Source: Dawidia soli
GTDB lineage: Bacteria; Bacteroidota; Bacteroidia; Cytophagales; Cyclobacteriaceae
Length of the DNA: 64,000 bases
Assembly: GCF_018598185.1 (NCBI RefSeq)
Contig: NZ_JAHESC010000018.1
Span: 62,001 to 126,000 of the forward strand
Direction: 5' to 3'
Below the pieces are notes generated by a model. The model was not told where the DNA came from and made no database searches. It saw nothing but the letters and a program-made list of their open reading frames with translations. Below are positions 55,541-63,557 of this stretch, piece by piece (within the stretch, counting starts at the first letter, position 1; each line of letters opens with the position of its first letter). A program made the translations under genes and the position numbers.

Positions 55541-56167
55541 TCACTTGCTCACCCAGCGGTTGCCTTTGATCGTAAACCGCCAGGGAAGCTTCGCGTCTTC
55601 GCCGGCATAGTCGATCCCGATCCGGGAACTGACCTCGATCTTGGCCGGCGTGACCCGCTCGCCACTATCCTCTAACCAAACTTCGTGCTCAAGCAGCGAT
55701 TTTCCATTTAACTTTCTATCAATGCCCATGGCTTTAGTTAATTTGCCCGGGCCGGAGGTCAGGTGAAAGGGATTGTTCAGCTTGCCCCGCCGGATCTGCA
55801 TCTCCGGCAACCCGATCACCGGCTCTACCGCCCGCACCAATACCGCGTCCGCGGTGCCCGCTTTGTTAGTCACCACATTAAAGAGATGGTGCATGCCGTA
55901 GCATAAATAGACATACGCATAACCGCCCGTCTCGAACATAATGGCATTGCGGGGGGTCTTTCGCGCGCCGTAAGCATGACACCCACGCTCCTTCCACGAA
56001 TAGGCTTCCGTCTCGACGATCATGCCGGCTGTTACGATGCCGTTTTGTTCCGTGTACAATACCTTCCCCAGCAACTCCCGCGCGATCTTGACGACGTTGT
56101 CGCGCACATAAAACTCTTGTGTCAATCGCATACCGCTCTCGGCCGTGTGACGGGCCACATTCAACAT
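55541..56167 (-). CDS. DNA-3-methyladenine glycosylase (AAG/MPG family)
   Basis: Base-excision repair enzyme that removes alkylated purines. 208 residues. Family features: VKIARELLGKVLYTEQNG, GMIVETEAYSWKERGCHAYG with the catalytic Glu in ETEAY, GGYAYVYLCYGMHHLFNVVT, LTSGPGKLTKAMGI. Start uncertain: ATG 56131 gives the usual short N-terminus (MRLTQEFYVRDNVV), while 56167 adds 12 residues. Ends 43 bases before the OmpA-family start. Confidence 0.95.
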   Translation of the reverse strand: MLNVARHTAESGMRLTQEFYVRDNVVKIARELLGKVLYTEQNGIVTAGMIVETEAYSWKERGCHAYGARKTPRNAIMFETGGYAYVYLCYGMHHLFNVVTNKAGTADAVLVRAVEPVIGLPEMQIRRGKLNNPFHLTSGPGKLTKAMGIDRKLNGKSLLEHEVWLEDSGERVTPAKIEVSSRIGIDYAGEDAKLPWRFTIKGNRWVSK

Positions 56168-56257
56168 TTTAACAGGTTATTTAACAAATATTGAAAGATA
56201 ACGATTCAAAACCTTGTTTAACTTGCGCGCTTTAAAACCACCAAAATATTTAACCAC

Positions 56258-57115
56258 ATGAAAAGAACGTTTTGGATCACACTGCTTTTTGCCGCCAGCC
56301 TCACCGCCGGCGCGCAAGTAAAGACGCCCGCCGCCAGCACGGCAGGATCCGTATCGACCACCGTTGGCCTGACAGATGTCAAAGTAGCCTACTACCGCCC
56401 CAGCGCCAAAGGCCGCAAGATCTTCGGCACTGACGCGACCGTGCTCGTTCCCTACGGAAAGATCTGGCGTACAGGTGCTAACCAGGGTACCGTCGTATCG
56501 TTCTCCGACGATGTGAAAGTAGAAGGCATAGCCGTACCGAAAGGTGACTACCTGCTGCTCACCTGGCCCGGCGCAACCGAGTGGACCGTATCCCTCTATA
56601 AAGACGTAGCCCTGGGTGGCAACACCGGCGCTTATGACAAGTCGAAAGATGCAGCCAACTTCAAAGTAAAAGCTTCGAAGCTTGCCGAGAAAGTAGAGAC
56701 CCTGACCATCGGCATCGGCGACATTGCTGCCGACAACAAGAGCGCCAAAGTGCAAGTGGCCTGGGAAAATACCTCTATAAAATTCACGGTAACGGTTGAT
56801 TACGACGCGCAAGTGATGAAGTCAATCGAGGAAGCCATGAAGTCCAGTCCGAACGGAAACAGCTACTTCCAGGCCGCCGTATACTACCTGGAGACCGGCC
56901 GCGACCTGAACCAGGCGCTGACCTGGATCAACGAAGCCGCCAAAGCCAACCCCGACGCCTTCTGGGTCCTGCACCAGAAAGCCAAGATCCAAAAAGCCCT
57001 CGGCGACAAAAAAGGCGCCACCGAAACAGCTAACGCCTCCCTGGCCAAAGCCAAAACCGCCGGCAACCGCGACTACCAAATGATGAACGAAGACCTCATC
57101 AAATCCATAAAATAA
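56258..57115 (+). CDS. DUF2911 exported protein with TPR-like C-terminus
   Basis: 285 residues; signal peptide ends GAQ. DUF2911 covers about 25-185 (VGLTDVKVAYYRPSAKGRKIF, VPYGKIWRTGANQGTVVSF, VPKGDYLLLTWPG, IKFTVTVDYD). A helical TPR-like tail follows (AVYYLETGRDLNQALTWINE, ANPDAFWVLHQKAKIQKALG). This is a widespread Bacteroidota family of unknown role, periplasmic or secreted. Confidence 0.92.
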   Translation: MKRTFWITLLFAASLTAGAQVKTPAASTAGSVSTTVGLTDVKVAYYRPSAKGRKIFGTDATVLVPYGKIWRTGANQGTVVSFSDDVKVEGIAVPKGDYLLLTWPGATEWTVSLYKDVALGGNTGAYDKSKDAANFKVKASKLAEKVETLTIGIGDIAADNKSAKVQVAWENTSIKFTVTVDYDAQVMKSIEEAMKSSPNGNSYFQAAVYYLETGRDLNQALTWINEAAKANPDAFWVLHQKAKIQKALGDKKGATETANASLAKAKTAGNRDYQMMNEDLIKSIK

Positions 57116-57124
57116 TATGAATCT

Positions 57125-57198
57125 GGCGCAAGTTTAAGCACCCAGCGATAGCGCAGGTGCGGAACTTGTGCCTGAACTGTAGGCAGTTTGCAACTGCC
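57125..57198 (+). repeat. Two-hairpin intergenic repeat, copy B
   Basis: Outer arms GGCGCAAGTT / AACTTGTGCC (57125-57134 with 57163-57172) enclose GCACC/GGTGC; then a spacer CTGAACTGTA and a perfect stem GGCAGTT-TGC-AACTGCC (57182-57198). It has the same layout and flank bases as 17519-17599, with different centres. Confidence 0.6.
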
Positions 57199-57201
57199 GT
57201 G

Positions 57202-57234
57202 CACCCCGTCCACCACAAGACGGGGTGTTTTTTT
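57202..57234 (+). terminator. Intrinsic terminator of the DUF2911 gene
   Basis: A perfect nine-pair stem CACCCCGTC / GACGGGGTG with loop CACCACAA and a run of seven T. Confidence 0.9.
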
Positions 57235-57366
57235 AACCGGGTGTTTTCTTAATGGTCGTTCATCACTCCCGCGCTCACACTCACTCGGATTTCCCGCCTC
57301 TCATCCGGATTTTCACAGAGCAAGCGCAACATTTCCTATCTTGTTCCTATAACCCCTTACATCCAG

Positions 57367-58719
57367 ATGAAAACCCTTATCGCTACCCTGCTCCTTCTCC
57401 CAATAGGGCTGTGGGCGCAAACACCAATAGACTCGCGTCAGCGTGCTCTGGTCATTACACATGTCAACGTAATTCCCATGGACACAGAACGAGTACTGAC
57501 CGACCAGACCGTCGTGATCGAGCAAGGCAAGATCAAAGCAATGGGCCCGAAGGTGACGTATGGCAAGAACGCCATGGTCATCGACGGCCGGGGTAAATAC
57601 CTGATTCCCGGCCTGGCGGAAATGCACGCGCACGTACCTCCGGTCGACGACCTTGCCCCTGCCCGGGAAGTGATCACGCTCTTTGCGGCCAACGGCATCA
57701 CCACCATCCGCGGCATGCTGGGCCACCCGCGCCACCTTGAGCTGCGCGGCATGTTGCAGCGTCATGAGATCATCGGCCCCGACCTGTACACCGCCGGTCC
57801 CTCGTTCAACGGCATGAGTATCACCTCGCCGGCGGCCGGCGCCGACCTGGTGCGCAAGCAAAGAGCAGCCGGCTATGATTTCCTGAAGCTCCACCCCGGC
57901 CTGACGCGCGAGAAGTTTGATACCATCGCCTACACCGCCAAGCAGGTAGGCATACCGTTCATCGGCCACGTGTCGTCCGGGGTTGGCATCTGGCACGCCC
58001 TCACGTCGGGCTATTCCTCGATCGATCACCTCGACGGTTTTGTCGAAGGCCTGGTGCCCGGCATCGAAAAGATGAGCGACCAGCAGATCGGTCTCTTCGG
58101 CGTATTCGTAGCCGATCAGGCCGACACGACAAAGATCCCCGCCCTGATCCAGGGCCTTAAGACCGGCAACACCTGGGTAGTGCCTACTCAGGCACTGGCC
58201 GAGCGTTGGATCGCCCCCGGCATGACACCCGAAGCCTTCCGCGCCGAAGCGCCCACGCGCTATATGAAGAAAGAAACCGTCAACCAGTGGTGTGAGGCAA
58301 AAACCAACCTCGCCTCGAATCCGCGCTATAATCCAGAAGCCGTAATGCGCTACGTCAAGTTGCGCCGCCGGCTTATATTGGCGTGTCAGCAGCAAGGTGT
58401 GGGCTTATTGCTGGGCTCGGACGCACCCCAGGTATTTAATGTACCGGGCTTCTCGGCCCACCAGGAGCTGGAATTCCTCGTCCGTTCCGGTCTCACGCCG
58501 TATCAGGCGTTGCGGGCGGGTACCGTCAACGTTGCGAACTATTTGCATCGCGCCGACGCGGGCGTCGTAAAGACCGGCAATGTCGCCGACCTGGTATTGT
58601 TGAATGGCAACCCCCTCACCGATATCACACAAACGCGCACGATCGACGGCGTGATGATGCACGGCTATTGGCTGTCGCGGTCCTACCTCGATCACGAGCT
58701 GAAGAAACTGGAGAAGTAA
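57367..58719 (+). CDS. Exported amidohydrolase-family protein
   Basis: 450 residues, signal peptide MKTLIATLLLLPIGLWAQ. Amidohydrolase features: DQTVVIEQGKIKAMGP, metal-binding HxH in GLAEMHAHVPP, a Lys in FLKLHPG that may be the carbamylated bridge, FIGHVSSG and SIDHLDGF His residues, and late LLLGSDAP with Asp. It resembles secreted imidazolonepropionase-like or prolidase-type hydrolases that cut C-N bonds in cyclic amides or dipeptides; the substrate is not identifiable. Transcribed alone, after the terminator. Confidence 0.9.
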   Translation: MKTLIATLLLLPIGLWAQTPIDSRQRALVITHVNVIPMDTERVLTDQTVVIEQGKIKAMGPKVTYGKNAMVIDGRGKYLIPGLAEMHAHVPPVDDLAPAREVITLFAANGITTIRGMLGHPRHLELRGMLQRHEIIGPDLYTAGPSFNGMSITSPAAGADLVRKQRAAGYDFLKLHPGLTREKFDTIAYTAKQVGIPFIGHVSSGVGIWHALTSGYSSIDHLDGFVEGLVPGIEKMSDQQIGLFGVFVADQADTTKIPALIQGLKTGNTWVVPTQALAERWIAPGMTPEAFRAEAPTRYMKKETVNQWCEAKTNLASNPRYNPEAVMRYVKLRRRLILACQQQGVGLLLGSDAPQVFNVPGFSAHQELEFLVRSGLTPYQALRAGTVNVANYLHRADAGVVKTGNVADLVLLNGNPLTDITQTRTIDGVMMHGYWLSRSYLDHELKKLEK

Positions 58720-58783
58720 TTAGCGATATTAATGGAGGAATTCACCATAACAGGATAAAAACGCTTACAAAGTAGAAACCATA

Positions 58784-59680
58784 ATGAATTATCGCGCGCT
58801 GTCCAAAACGTCCCTTCGCATAAGCGAGATCAGCTTCGGCTGCATGTCACTCGGAAATGACCACGTGGCCAATAAAGCGTTGTTACATCAGGCCTTCGAC
58901 CAGGGCATCAATTACTTTGATACCGCCGATCTCTATCAGGCGGGCTTTAACGAAGAGACCGTTGGCCGCGCGTTTGCGGGCATGCGCGGGAAAGTCGTGA
59001 TCGCCACAAAGGTTGGCAACCAGCTGCGGCCCGATGGCAGCGGCTGGGATTGGAATCCGCGCAAGGAATATATTCTGCAAGCCGTCGAAGCAAGCCTACG
59101 ACGACTCCAGACGGATTATATTGATCTGTACCAACTGCACGGCGGCACGATCGACGATCCCATCGACGAAACGATTGAAGCCTTTGAGCAGCTGCAGCGA
59201 CAAGGAAAGATCCGGCACTACGGCATCTCCTCCATTCGCCCGAACGTGATCCGCGAATATTGCAAGCGATCGAACATCGTCAGCGTCATGATGCAATACA
59301 GTGTGCTGGATCGCCGGCCGGAAGAGTCGTGCCTGGAGCTGCTGCGTGAGCATCAGATCGGCGTGCTGGTGCGGGGCAGCCTGGCAAGCGGACTGTTGAT
59401 CGACAAACCCGCAAAGGCCTACCTGACACTCCCCGCTGACGCGGTAGCAAAAGCATCGGCATCGATCCAGCAGGTGGCAACCGGCAAGACCTCGAAAACA
59501 TCGGCTGCACTGGGCTATGTGCTTTACCACCCCGCCGTAACAAGCTCCGTCGTAGGCATTCGCACGAACGCACAGCTGACCGATGTTGTCGAAGCAGCAC
59601 GCCATGCCATAATGCCTGCGTCGTCCATACAGGTATTACAGCAGTCCGTTCCGCAGTTGGTCTATGACCAGCACCGGTGA
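58784..59680 (+). CDS. Aldo/keto reductase
   Basis: 298 residues, (beta/alpha)8 NADPH-dependent oxidoreductase. Catalytic set visible: Asp and Tyr in YFDTADLYQAGFNEETVG, Lys in VIATKVGNQ, His in LYQLHGG. SVVGIRTNAQLTD near the C-terminus is a phosphate-binding NADPH loop. Likely acts on sugars or aromatic aldehydes. The gap from the amidohydrolase is 64 bases and to the next gene 31 bases, so all three may be cotranscribed. Confidence 0.93.
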   Translation: MNYRALSKTSLRISEISFGCMSLGNDHVANKALLHQAFDQGINYFDTADLYQAGFNEETVGRAFAGMRGKVVIATKVGNQLRPDGSGWDWNPRKEYILQAVEASLRRLQTDYIDLYQLHGGTIDDPIDETIEAFEQLQRQGKIRHYGISSIRPNVIREYCKRSNIVSVMMQYSVLDRRPEESCLELLREHQIGVLVRGSLASGLLIDKPAKAYLTLPADAVAKASASIQQVATGKTSKTSAALGYVLYHPAVTSSVVGIRTNAQLTDVVEAARHAIMPASSIQVLQQSVPQLVYDQHR

Positions 59681-59711
59681 TATAAATCCTGTATGATGCC
59701 GTTCGACCTGT

Positions 59712-61595
59712 ATGTATATTCCTGTTATTATGTCTCCACTCCGAAACCTGTTCCCGATCCTGGCCGGCATCGTCATGACCACCGGCGTATATAGCCAAAC
59801 ATTCAATGCCCGTATACAGGGCACACAAAAGCCACCGTTGCACGGCCGCCACTGGATGGCCGTCACCGGCAAGCCGCTCGCCGCCACCGCCGGCGCGATG
59901 GTCTTTCAGCGTGGCGGCAATGCCGTAGACGCAGCGTGTGCCATGCTGGCCGCTACCTGCACCATGTGGGACGTGCTGAGCTGGGGTGGCGAAACACAAG
60001 CGCTGATCTATAACCCCAGGACCGGCAAAGTCATCGCCCTCAATGCCCTTGGCGTGGCCCCCACCGGCGCCACACCGGCATACTATAAAAGCAAGAACAT
60101 GGAGTTTCCGCCCGAGTACGGACCGTTAGCGGCGGTGACGCCCGGCACACCCGGCGGACTTTGCACGATGCTTGCCGAGTGGGGAACGCTCAGCTTACGC
60201 GATGTACTGACGCCCGCCATGCAGATGGCCGAGGGATATCCCATCGAAGCCCAAACCGCCAACAGCATCGAGCGTAACAAAGACAGGATCAAACAATGGC
60301 CGTACTCCAGGGCCGTCTTCTTACCCCACGCCGGCCAGGAGCGCGAAGCCCCCGTTGCCGGTGAAGTATTCAAGCAAGAAGACTTGCTTCAAACACTCCG
60401 CAAGCTGGTGGAAGCCGAACAGCAAGCCCTTAAGAAAGGCAAGAGCCGCAAGGAAGCGATCTACGCCGCCTATGACCGGTTCTACAAAGGCGACATCGCC
60501 GCCGAGTTTGTCCGCGGCTGCCAGGAACAAGGGGGCCTGATCACAAAAGAAGACCTCGCCAACTGGAAAGTAAAGATCGAAGAACCGGTATCGGCAAACT
60601 ACAAAGGCATCGACGTCTATAAGCTCTCGTCGTGGACGCAAGGCCCCGCGATGCTCCAGGCCCTGAACATCCTCGAAAACTTCGACCTGAAGGCCATGGG
60701 CTACAACTCCGCCCGCTATATGCATACCCTCTACCAGGCCATGAACCTGGCCTTCGCCGACCGTGACTTCTACTACGGCGACCCGGCCTTTGCTCCAGAC
60801 GAACCGTTGAAAGGCCTGCTCTCCAAAGAATACGCCAAGGCCCGCGCCAAAGAGATCAACCCCGATGGTAACAATGCCAGCGCCGGCCCCGGCGACCCCT
60901 ACCCCTTCGAGCAAAAGGTCAACCCCTACCAGGCACTCCTCCGTCAATACAACCAGGCCCGCCAAGCCCCAATACCCTCCCCGTTAGACGAAGCATACCT
61001 GGCCGACTTCCGCAGGGGCACCACCTCCATCGAAGCGGCTGACGAAGCAGGCTGGGTGGTGTCGGTCACGCCCAGCGGCGGCTGGATCCCCGCCTGCATC
61101 GCCGGCAAGACCGGCGTAGGCATGAGCCAACGCATGCAGTCCTTTGTATTGGACGAGCGCCAAAATCCCTTCAACGTATTAGAGCCCGGCAAACGTCCGC
61201 GCGTAACACTCACTCCCGGCTTAGCGCTCAAAGACGGCAAGCCCTTTCTGTCCTTCGCCGTACAAGGCGGCGATAGCCAGGACCAGGATCTGCTGCAGTG
61301 CTTTTTAAACGTAGTCGAGTTTGGAATGACGATCCAGGAAGCGGTAGAAGCCCCCAACATCGTGAGCTACCAGATGCGGTCGTCCTTTGGAAATCACGAT
61401 CGGAAGCCCGGCTCCATACTGGTAAATGCCCGCACACCGGACTACGTTTTACGGGAGCTGAAGAAGATGGGATATGCCATCAGCGTGGACGACAGGACTG
61501 CCGGACCGATCAACGCCATTTATTTTGATCGTCTGCACGGCACGTTTTGGGGCGGGTCAGGGAACCACGGCGAGGATTATGGAATTGGATGGTAA
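59712..61595 (+). CDS. Gamma-glutamyltransferase-family protein (second type)
   Basis: 627 residues; signal peptide probably from ATG 59730 (MSPLRNLFPILAGIVMTTGVYSQ). The GGT large-subunit part is clear (MAVTGKPLAATAGAMVFQRGG with AVDAACAM, TPGTPGG, YNSARYMHTLYQAMNLAFAD). The cleavage/nucleophile region is RGTTSIEAADEAGWVVSVTP, with a Thr at the right place but without the TTHxSV pattern of true GGT. PRVTLTPGLALKDGKPFLSF follows. Such relatives are often cephalosporin-acylase-like or cut other gamma-amides. Divergent from ggt at 47004. Confidence 0.9.
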   Translation: MYIPVIMSPLRNLFPILAGIVMTTGVYSQTFNARIQGTQKPPLHGRHWMAVTGKPLAATAGAMVFQRGGNAVDAACAMLAATCTMWDVLSWGGETQALIYNPRTGKVIALNALGVAPTGATPAYYKSKNMEFPPEYGPLAAVTPGTPGGLCTMLAEWGTLSLRDVLTPAMQMAEGYPIEAQTANSIERNKDRIKQWPYSRAVFLPHAGQEREAPVAGEVFKQEDLLQTLRKLVEAEQQALKKGKSRKEAIYAAYDRFYKGDIAAEFVRGCQEQGGLITKEDLANWKVKIEEPVSANYKGIDVYKLSSWTQGPAMLQALNILENFDLKAMGYNSARYMHTLYQAMNLAFADRDFYYGDPAFAPDEPLKGLLSKEYAKARAKEINPDGNNASAGPGDPYPFEQKVNPYQALLRQYNQARQAPIPSPLDEAYLADFRRGTTSIEAADEAGWVVSVTPSGGWIPACIAGKTGVGMSQRMQSFVLDERQNPFNVLEPGKRPRVTLTPGLALKDGKPFLSFAVQGGDSQDQDLLQCFLNVVEFGMTIQEAVEAPNIVSYQMRSSFGNHDRKPGSILVNARTPDYVLRELKKMGYAISVDDRTAGPINAIYFDRLHGTFWGGSGNHGEDYGIGW

Positions 61596-61596
61596 A

Positions 61597-62607
61597 CTAT
61601 TGGAGAGCGATCAGCTCGAAGGCATACTTCTGATAGCTGATCAGGTTGTTACGGGCCTGGTTCTCCAGCCAGGCCTTTTCCCCGTGGCTGATCTCGATAA
61701 TCTGCCGGGTGTTGGACCTGGCAAATTTCCGGGCAACATCACGCAACGTTGCCAGCTCTGCTTCTGTAAAATGTGAGCTGTCAAACTTGTCAGACGCAGA
61801 AATTGCCTCACCGTAATTACCGTCGTTAAATTCAACGAGCTCGATGGACGCAAACTTGTCGTCGCTTAACTTGATGTAGAGCTTCTCGTACTCAGCCGGC
61901 ACCGGCCCCAACGGTATAGCCCGGTAGGCGATGCCGCTAATGGAATACCCCGAGCGTTTATAGTGCAGAAAGTCACAATAGAATAGAAGCTTGTTCAGCT
62001 TGGTCTTCCAAAGCTTGTCGACGTGTTCCGAAAAAAAAGCAATGATCATGGCAATGCGTGTCATGGAAGGCTTGCGAAATCCTGTAAATTCCGTAGGCCG
62101 CGCATGGCTGAAGATGTGCTCGGTGAAAAGATTTTCCCAAAGATTCTCATCTTTCTCTTTGATCAATAGATCAACACGATGACGCACTTTTTCATACTCC
62201 CGATCTGTTAATACACGTTTGCTGGCGTCGAGAAACTTCCGGAATTCCGCCGGTTCTTTTGCCGCTTGTATCAACCGGCCACTGGCCACCGTCGGAATAT
62301 CGCCGGCCTCATACTGCCGGTAGCTATTCGCGCCAAAGCCCAGGATCTCCGACATCTTCGCTGCCGAAATACCATATTGTTCCCGGATCTCCCGGATCTC
62401 ATCCGGAAAGGGAATGCTGTATTTATCCCGATACTGATTATACAGCTGACTAATATTAACTTCGTCTAACTCCGTGGTGGTAAACTCTTCACCCGTATCA
62501 TTACACTTATAATAAAACTGGATCGTTGGAAAGATATCTTTCCGGAATTCAATGTCTTTCTTTTCATATTGAAGAGTCGCCTCTCCATCTGTAAACGGAC
62601 TTTTCAT
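61597..62607 (-). CDS. Panacea-domain antitoxin with XRE HTH (MqsA-like N-terminus)
   Basis: 336 residues. An N-terminal MqsA/YgiT-like segment (about 1-60) is followed by an XRE HTH (about 67-105; EIREQYGISAAKMSEILGFGANSYRQYEAG), an intermediate region, and a DUF4065/Panacea domain (about 185-300; KLNKLLFYCDFLHYKRSGYSISG, YRAIPLGPVPAEYEKL). The Panacea domain neutralises a range of toxins in characterised systems. Its start overlaps the preceding toxin stop (ATGA, 4 bases), so it is translationally coupled. The HTH probably binds its own promoter. The stop lies 1 base from the convergent GGT-like gene's end. Confidence 0.88.
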   Translation of the reverse strand: MKSPFTDGEATLQYEKKDIEFRKDIFPTIQFYYKCNDTGEEFTTTELDEVNISQLYNQYRDKYSIPFPDEIREIREQYGISAAKMSEILGFGANSYRQYEAGDIPTVASGRLIQAAKEPAEFRKFLDASKRVLTDREYEKVRHRVDLLIKEKDENLWENLFTEHIFSHARPTEFTGFRKPSMTRIAMIIAFFSEHVDKLWKTKLNKLLFYCDFLHYKRSGYSISGIAYRAIPLGPVPAEYEKLYIKLSDDKFASIELVEFNDGNYGEAISASDKFDSSHFTEAELATLRDVARKFARSNTRQIIEISHGEKAWLENQARNNLISYQKYAFELIALQ

Positions 62608-62954
62608 AATTTTCTCTTAAATGGATAGTCAATCGATCTTTCAGCACAATGGAACGAGATACAAATAACCGGCCTGCCCTGCATCCCCATCGTGATCTTA
62701 ATATATACCTCTTTCTGTTTTACAAACACGCCAAACTCCCACAAATCAGGACCGCTATCAACGTCTGTCGTGGGGCCCCGATAATAATTTTCGGGGGTTA
62801 GCGCTCTCAAAATTTCTTGCCGTGTTATTGGTGCTATTTCCAGATCGATCAATGCTTGCCGATTCTTGTCCCTTTCCCTAAAAATTACCGTAAAAACGCC
62901 CATTTTGGTCTTAAACGAAGCCAAAAAGGCTTCAACTTGAGGTAACGATGCCAT
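62604..62954 (-). CDS. MqsR-like toxin of the Panacea pair
   Basis: 116 residues from ATG 62954; the longer in-frame start (62996) would lie within the promoter and is rejected. The core EILRALTPENYYRGPTT, a tryptophan strand (DLWEFGVFV), VYIKITM and ICISFHCAE follows the MqsR/RelE-like mRNA interferase pattern (ALTPADFYKS, VYLKLT, VSFK in MqsR). The gene order, toxin before antitoxin, matches mqsRA. Cleavage of mRNA at ribosome-independent sites is the family activity, inferred here. Confidence 0.75.
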   Translation of the reverse strand: MASLPQVEAFLASFKTKMGVFTVIFRERDKNRQALIDLEIAPITRQEILRALTPENYYRGPTTDVDSGPDLWEFGVFVKQKEVYIKITMGMQGRPVICISFHCAERSIDYPFKRKL

Positions 62955-62984
62955 AAAATTATAATTACTTCTAACTTGACCCCA

Positions 62985-63016
62985 CAAAGATAACAAAACT
63001 CAACTGATAAGTTCAA
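62985..63016 (-). promoter_or_regulatory. Promoter of the toxin-antitoxin operon
   Basis: TATCTTTG (62985-62992 on the minus strand) matches the Bacteroidota -7 box fully; a TTG at 63014-63016 lies 21 bases upstream, slightly farther than the ideal. It supports the toxin start at 62954. Confidence 0.65.
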
Positions 63017-63062
63017 TTCACCTCAATTATTTTTAAAAATTTAAACTAATAAATTGAATTTA
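63008..63062. promoter_or_regulatory. Candidate autoregulatory operator (inverted repeat)
   Basis: TAAGTTCAATT (63008-63018) and AATTGAATTTA (63052-63062) are inverted repeats with one mismatch. The left arm covers the -33 region of the toxin-antitoxin promoter, so HTH binding would block it. Confidence 0.5.
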
Positions 63063-63557
63063 CGTCGTTTTCGGCCGATCTGCGCCAAATTATCCCTGCA
63101 GAATATTGCTCACCCCTAAAAACGGCCACGCCGGAATTCAGATATCATGCCCTTTATTTTCCAGGTATATGTTCACTACATCCATCCGGGTACCTGCCAG
63201 ATGTATACATTAACAATTTCCCCAATCCTCACAAGTATACCCCGGGTTGTAAACATTCAACCCACACGCGATACGGAACTCTTCACAATTTTATGTGTAT
63301 AAGTCGTCCAGCCGTCCGAAATTCTCCAGCTATCAGAGAGGATAACCTACTGATAACGCGTTTTTGATCCATTTATACACCACTCATAACCAGGATCTAT
63401 ATTCATCCGGGTCATATGACGATCTGGATAAAATTCAAAAAAGTATAGATGTACAATTGATAGTCTTTTGGTATCAAGTCTCCATATTGTCTACAGAAAC
63501 AGTTGCCCCTCTCGCGGCCGTTTAAAAAAAAATCAGTTCATTAACTCAAGTTTACGT

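Larger units (their letters stand above)
62955..63557. other. AT-rich intergenic region
   Basis: 603 bases between the toxin start and a divergent hypothetical gene. It holds the toxin-antitoxin promoter and operator near 62985-63062; the rest shows no convincing gene, only a 51-codon frame (63147-63302) without supporting features. Confidence 0.6.

Noticed and set aside
56177-56812. Minus-strand frame of 211 residues opposite DUF2911
   Set aside because: Gly/Val-rich mirror of the DUF2911 gene, which has clear family motifs.
63147-63302. 51-codon open frame in the AT-rich gap beside the toxin gene
   Set aside because: No signal peptide, domain or start context; composition is like intergenic DNA.
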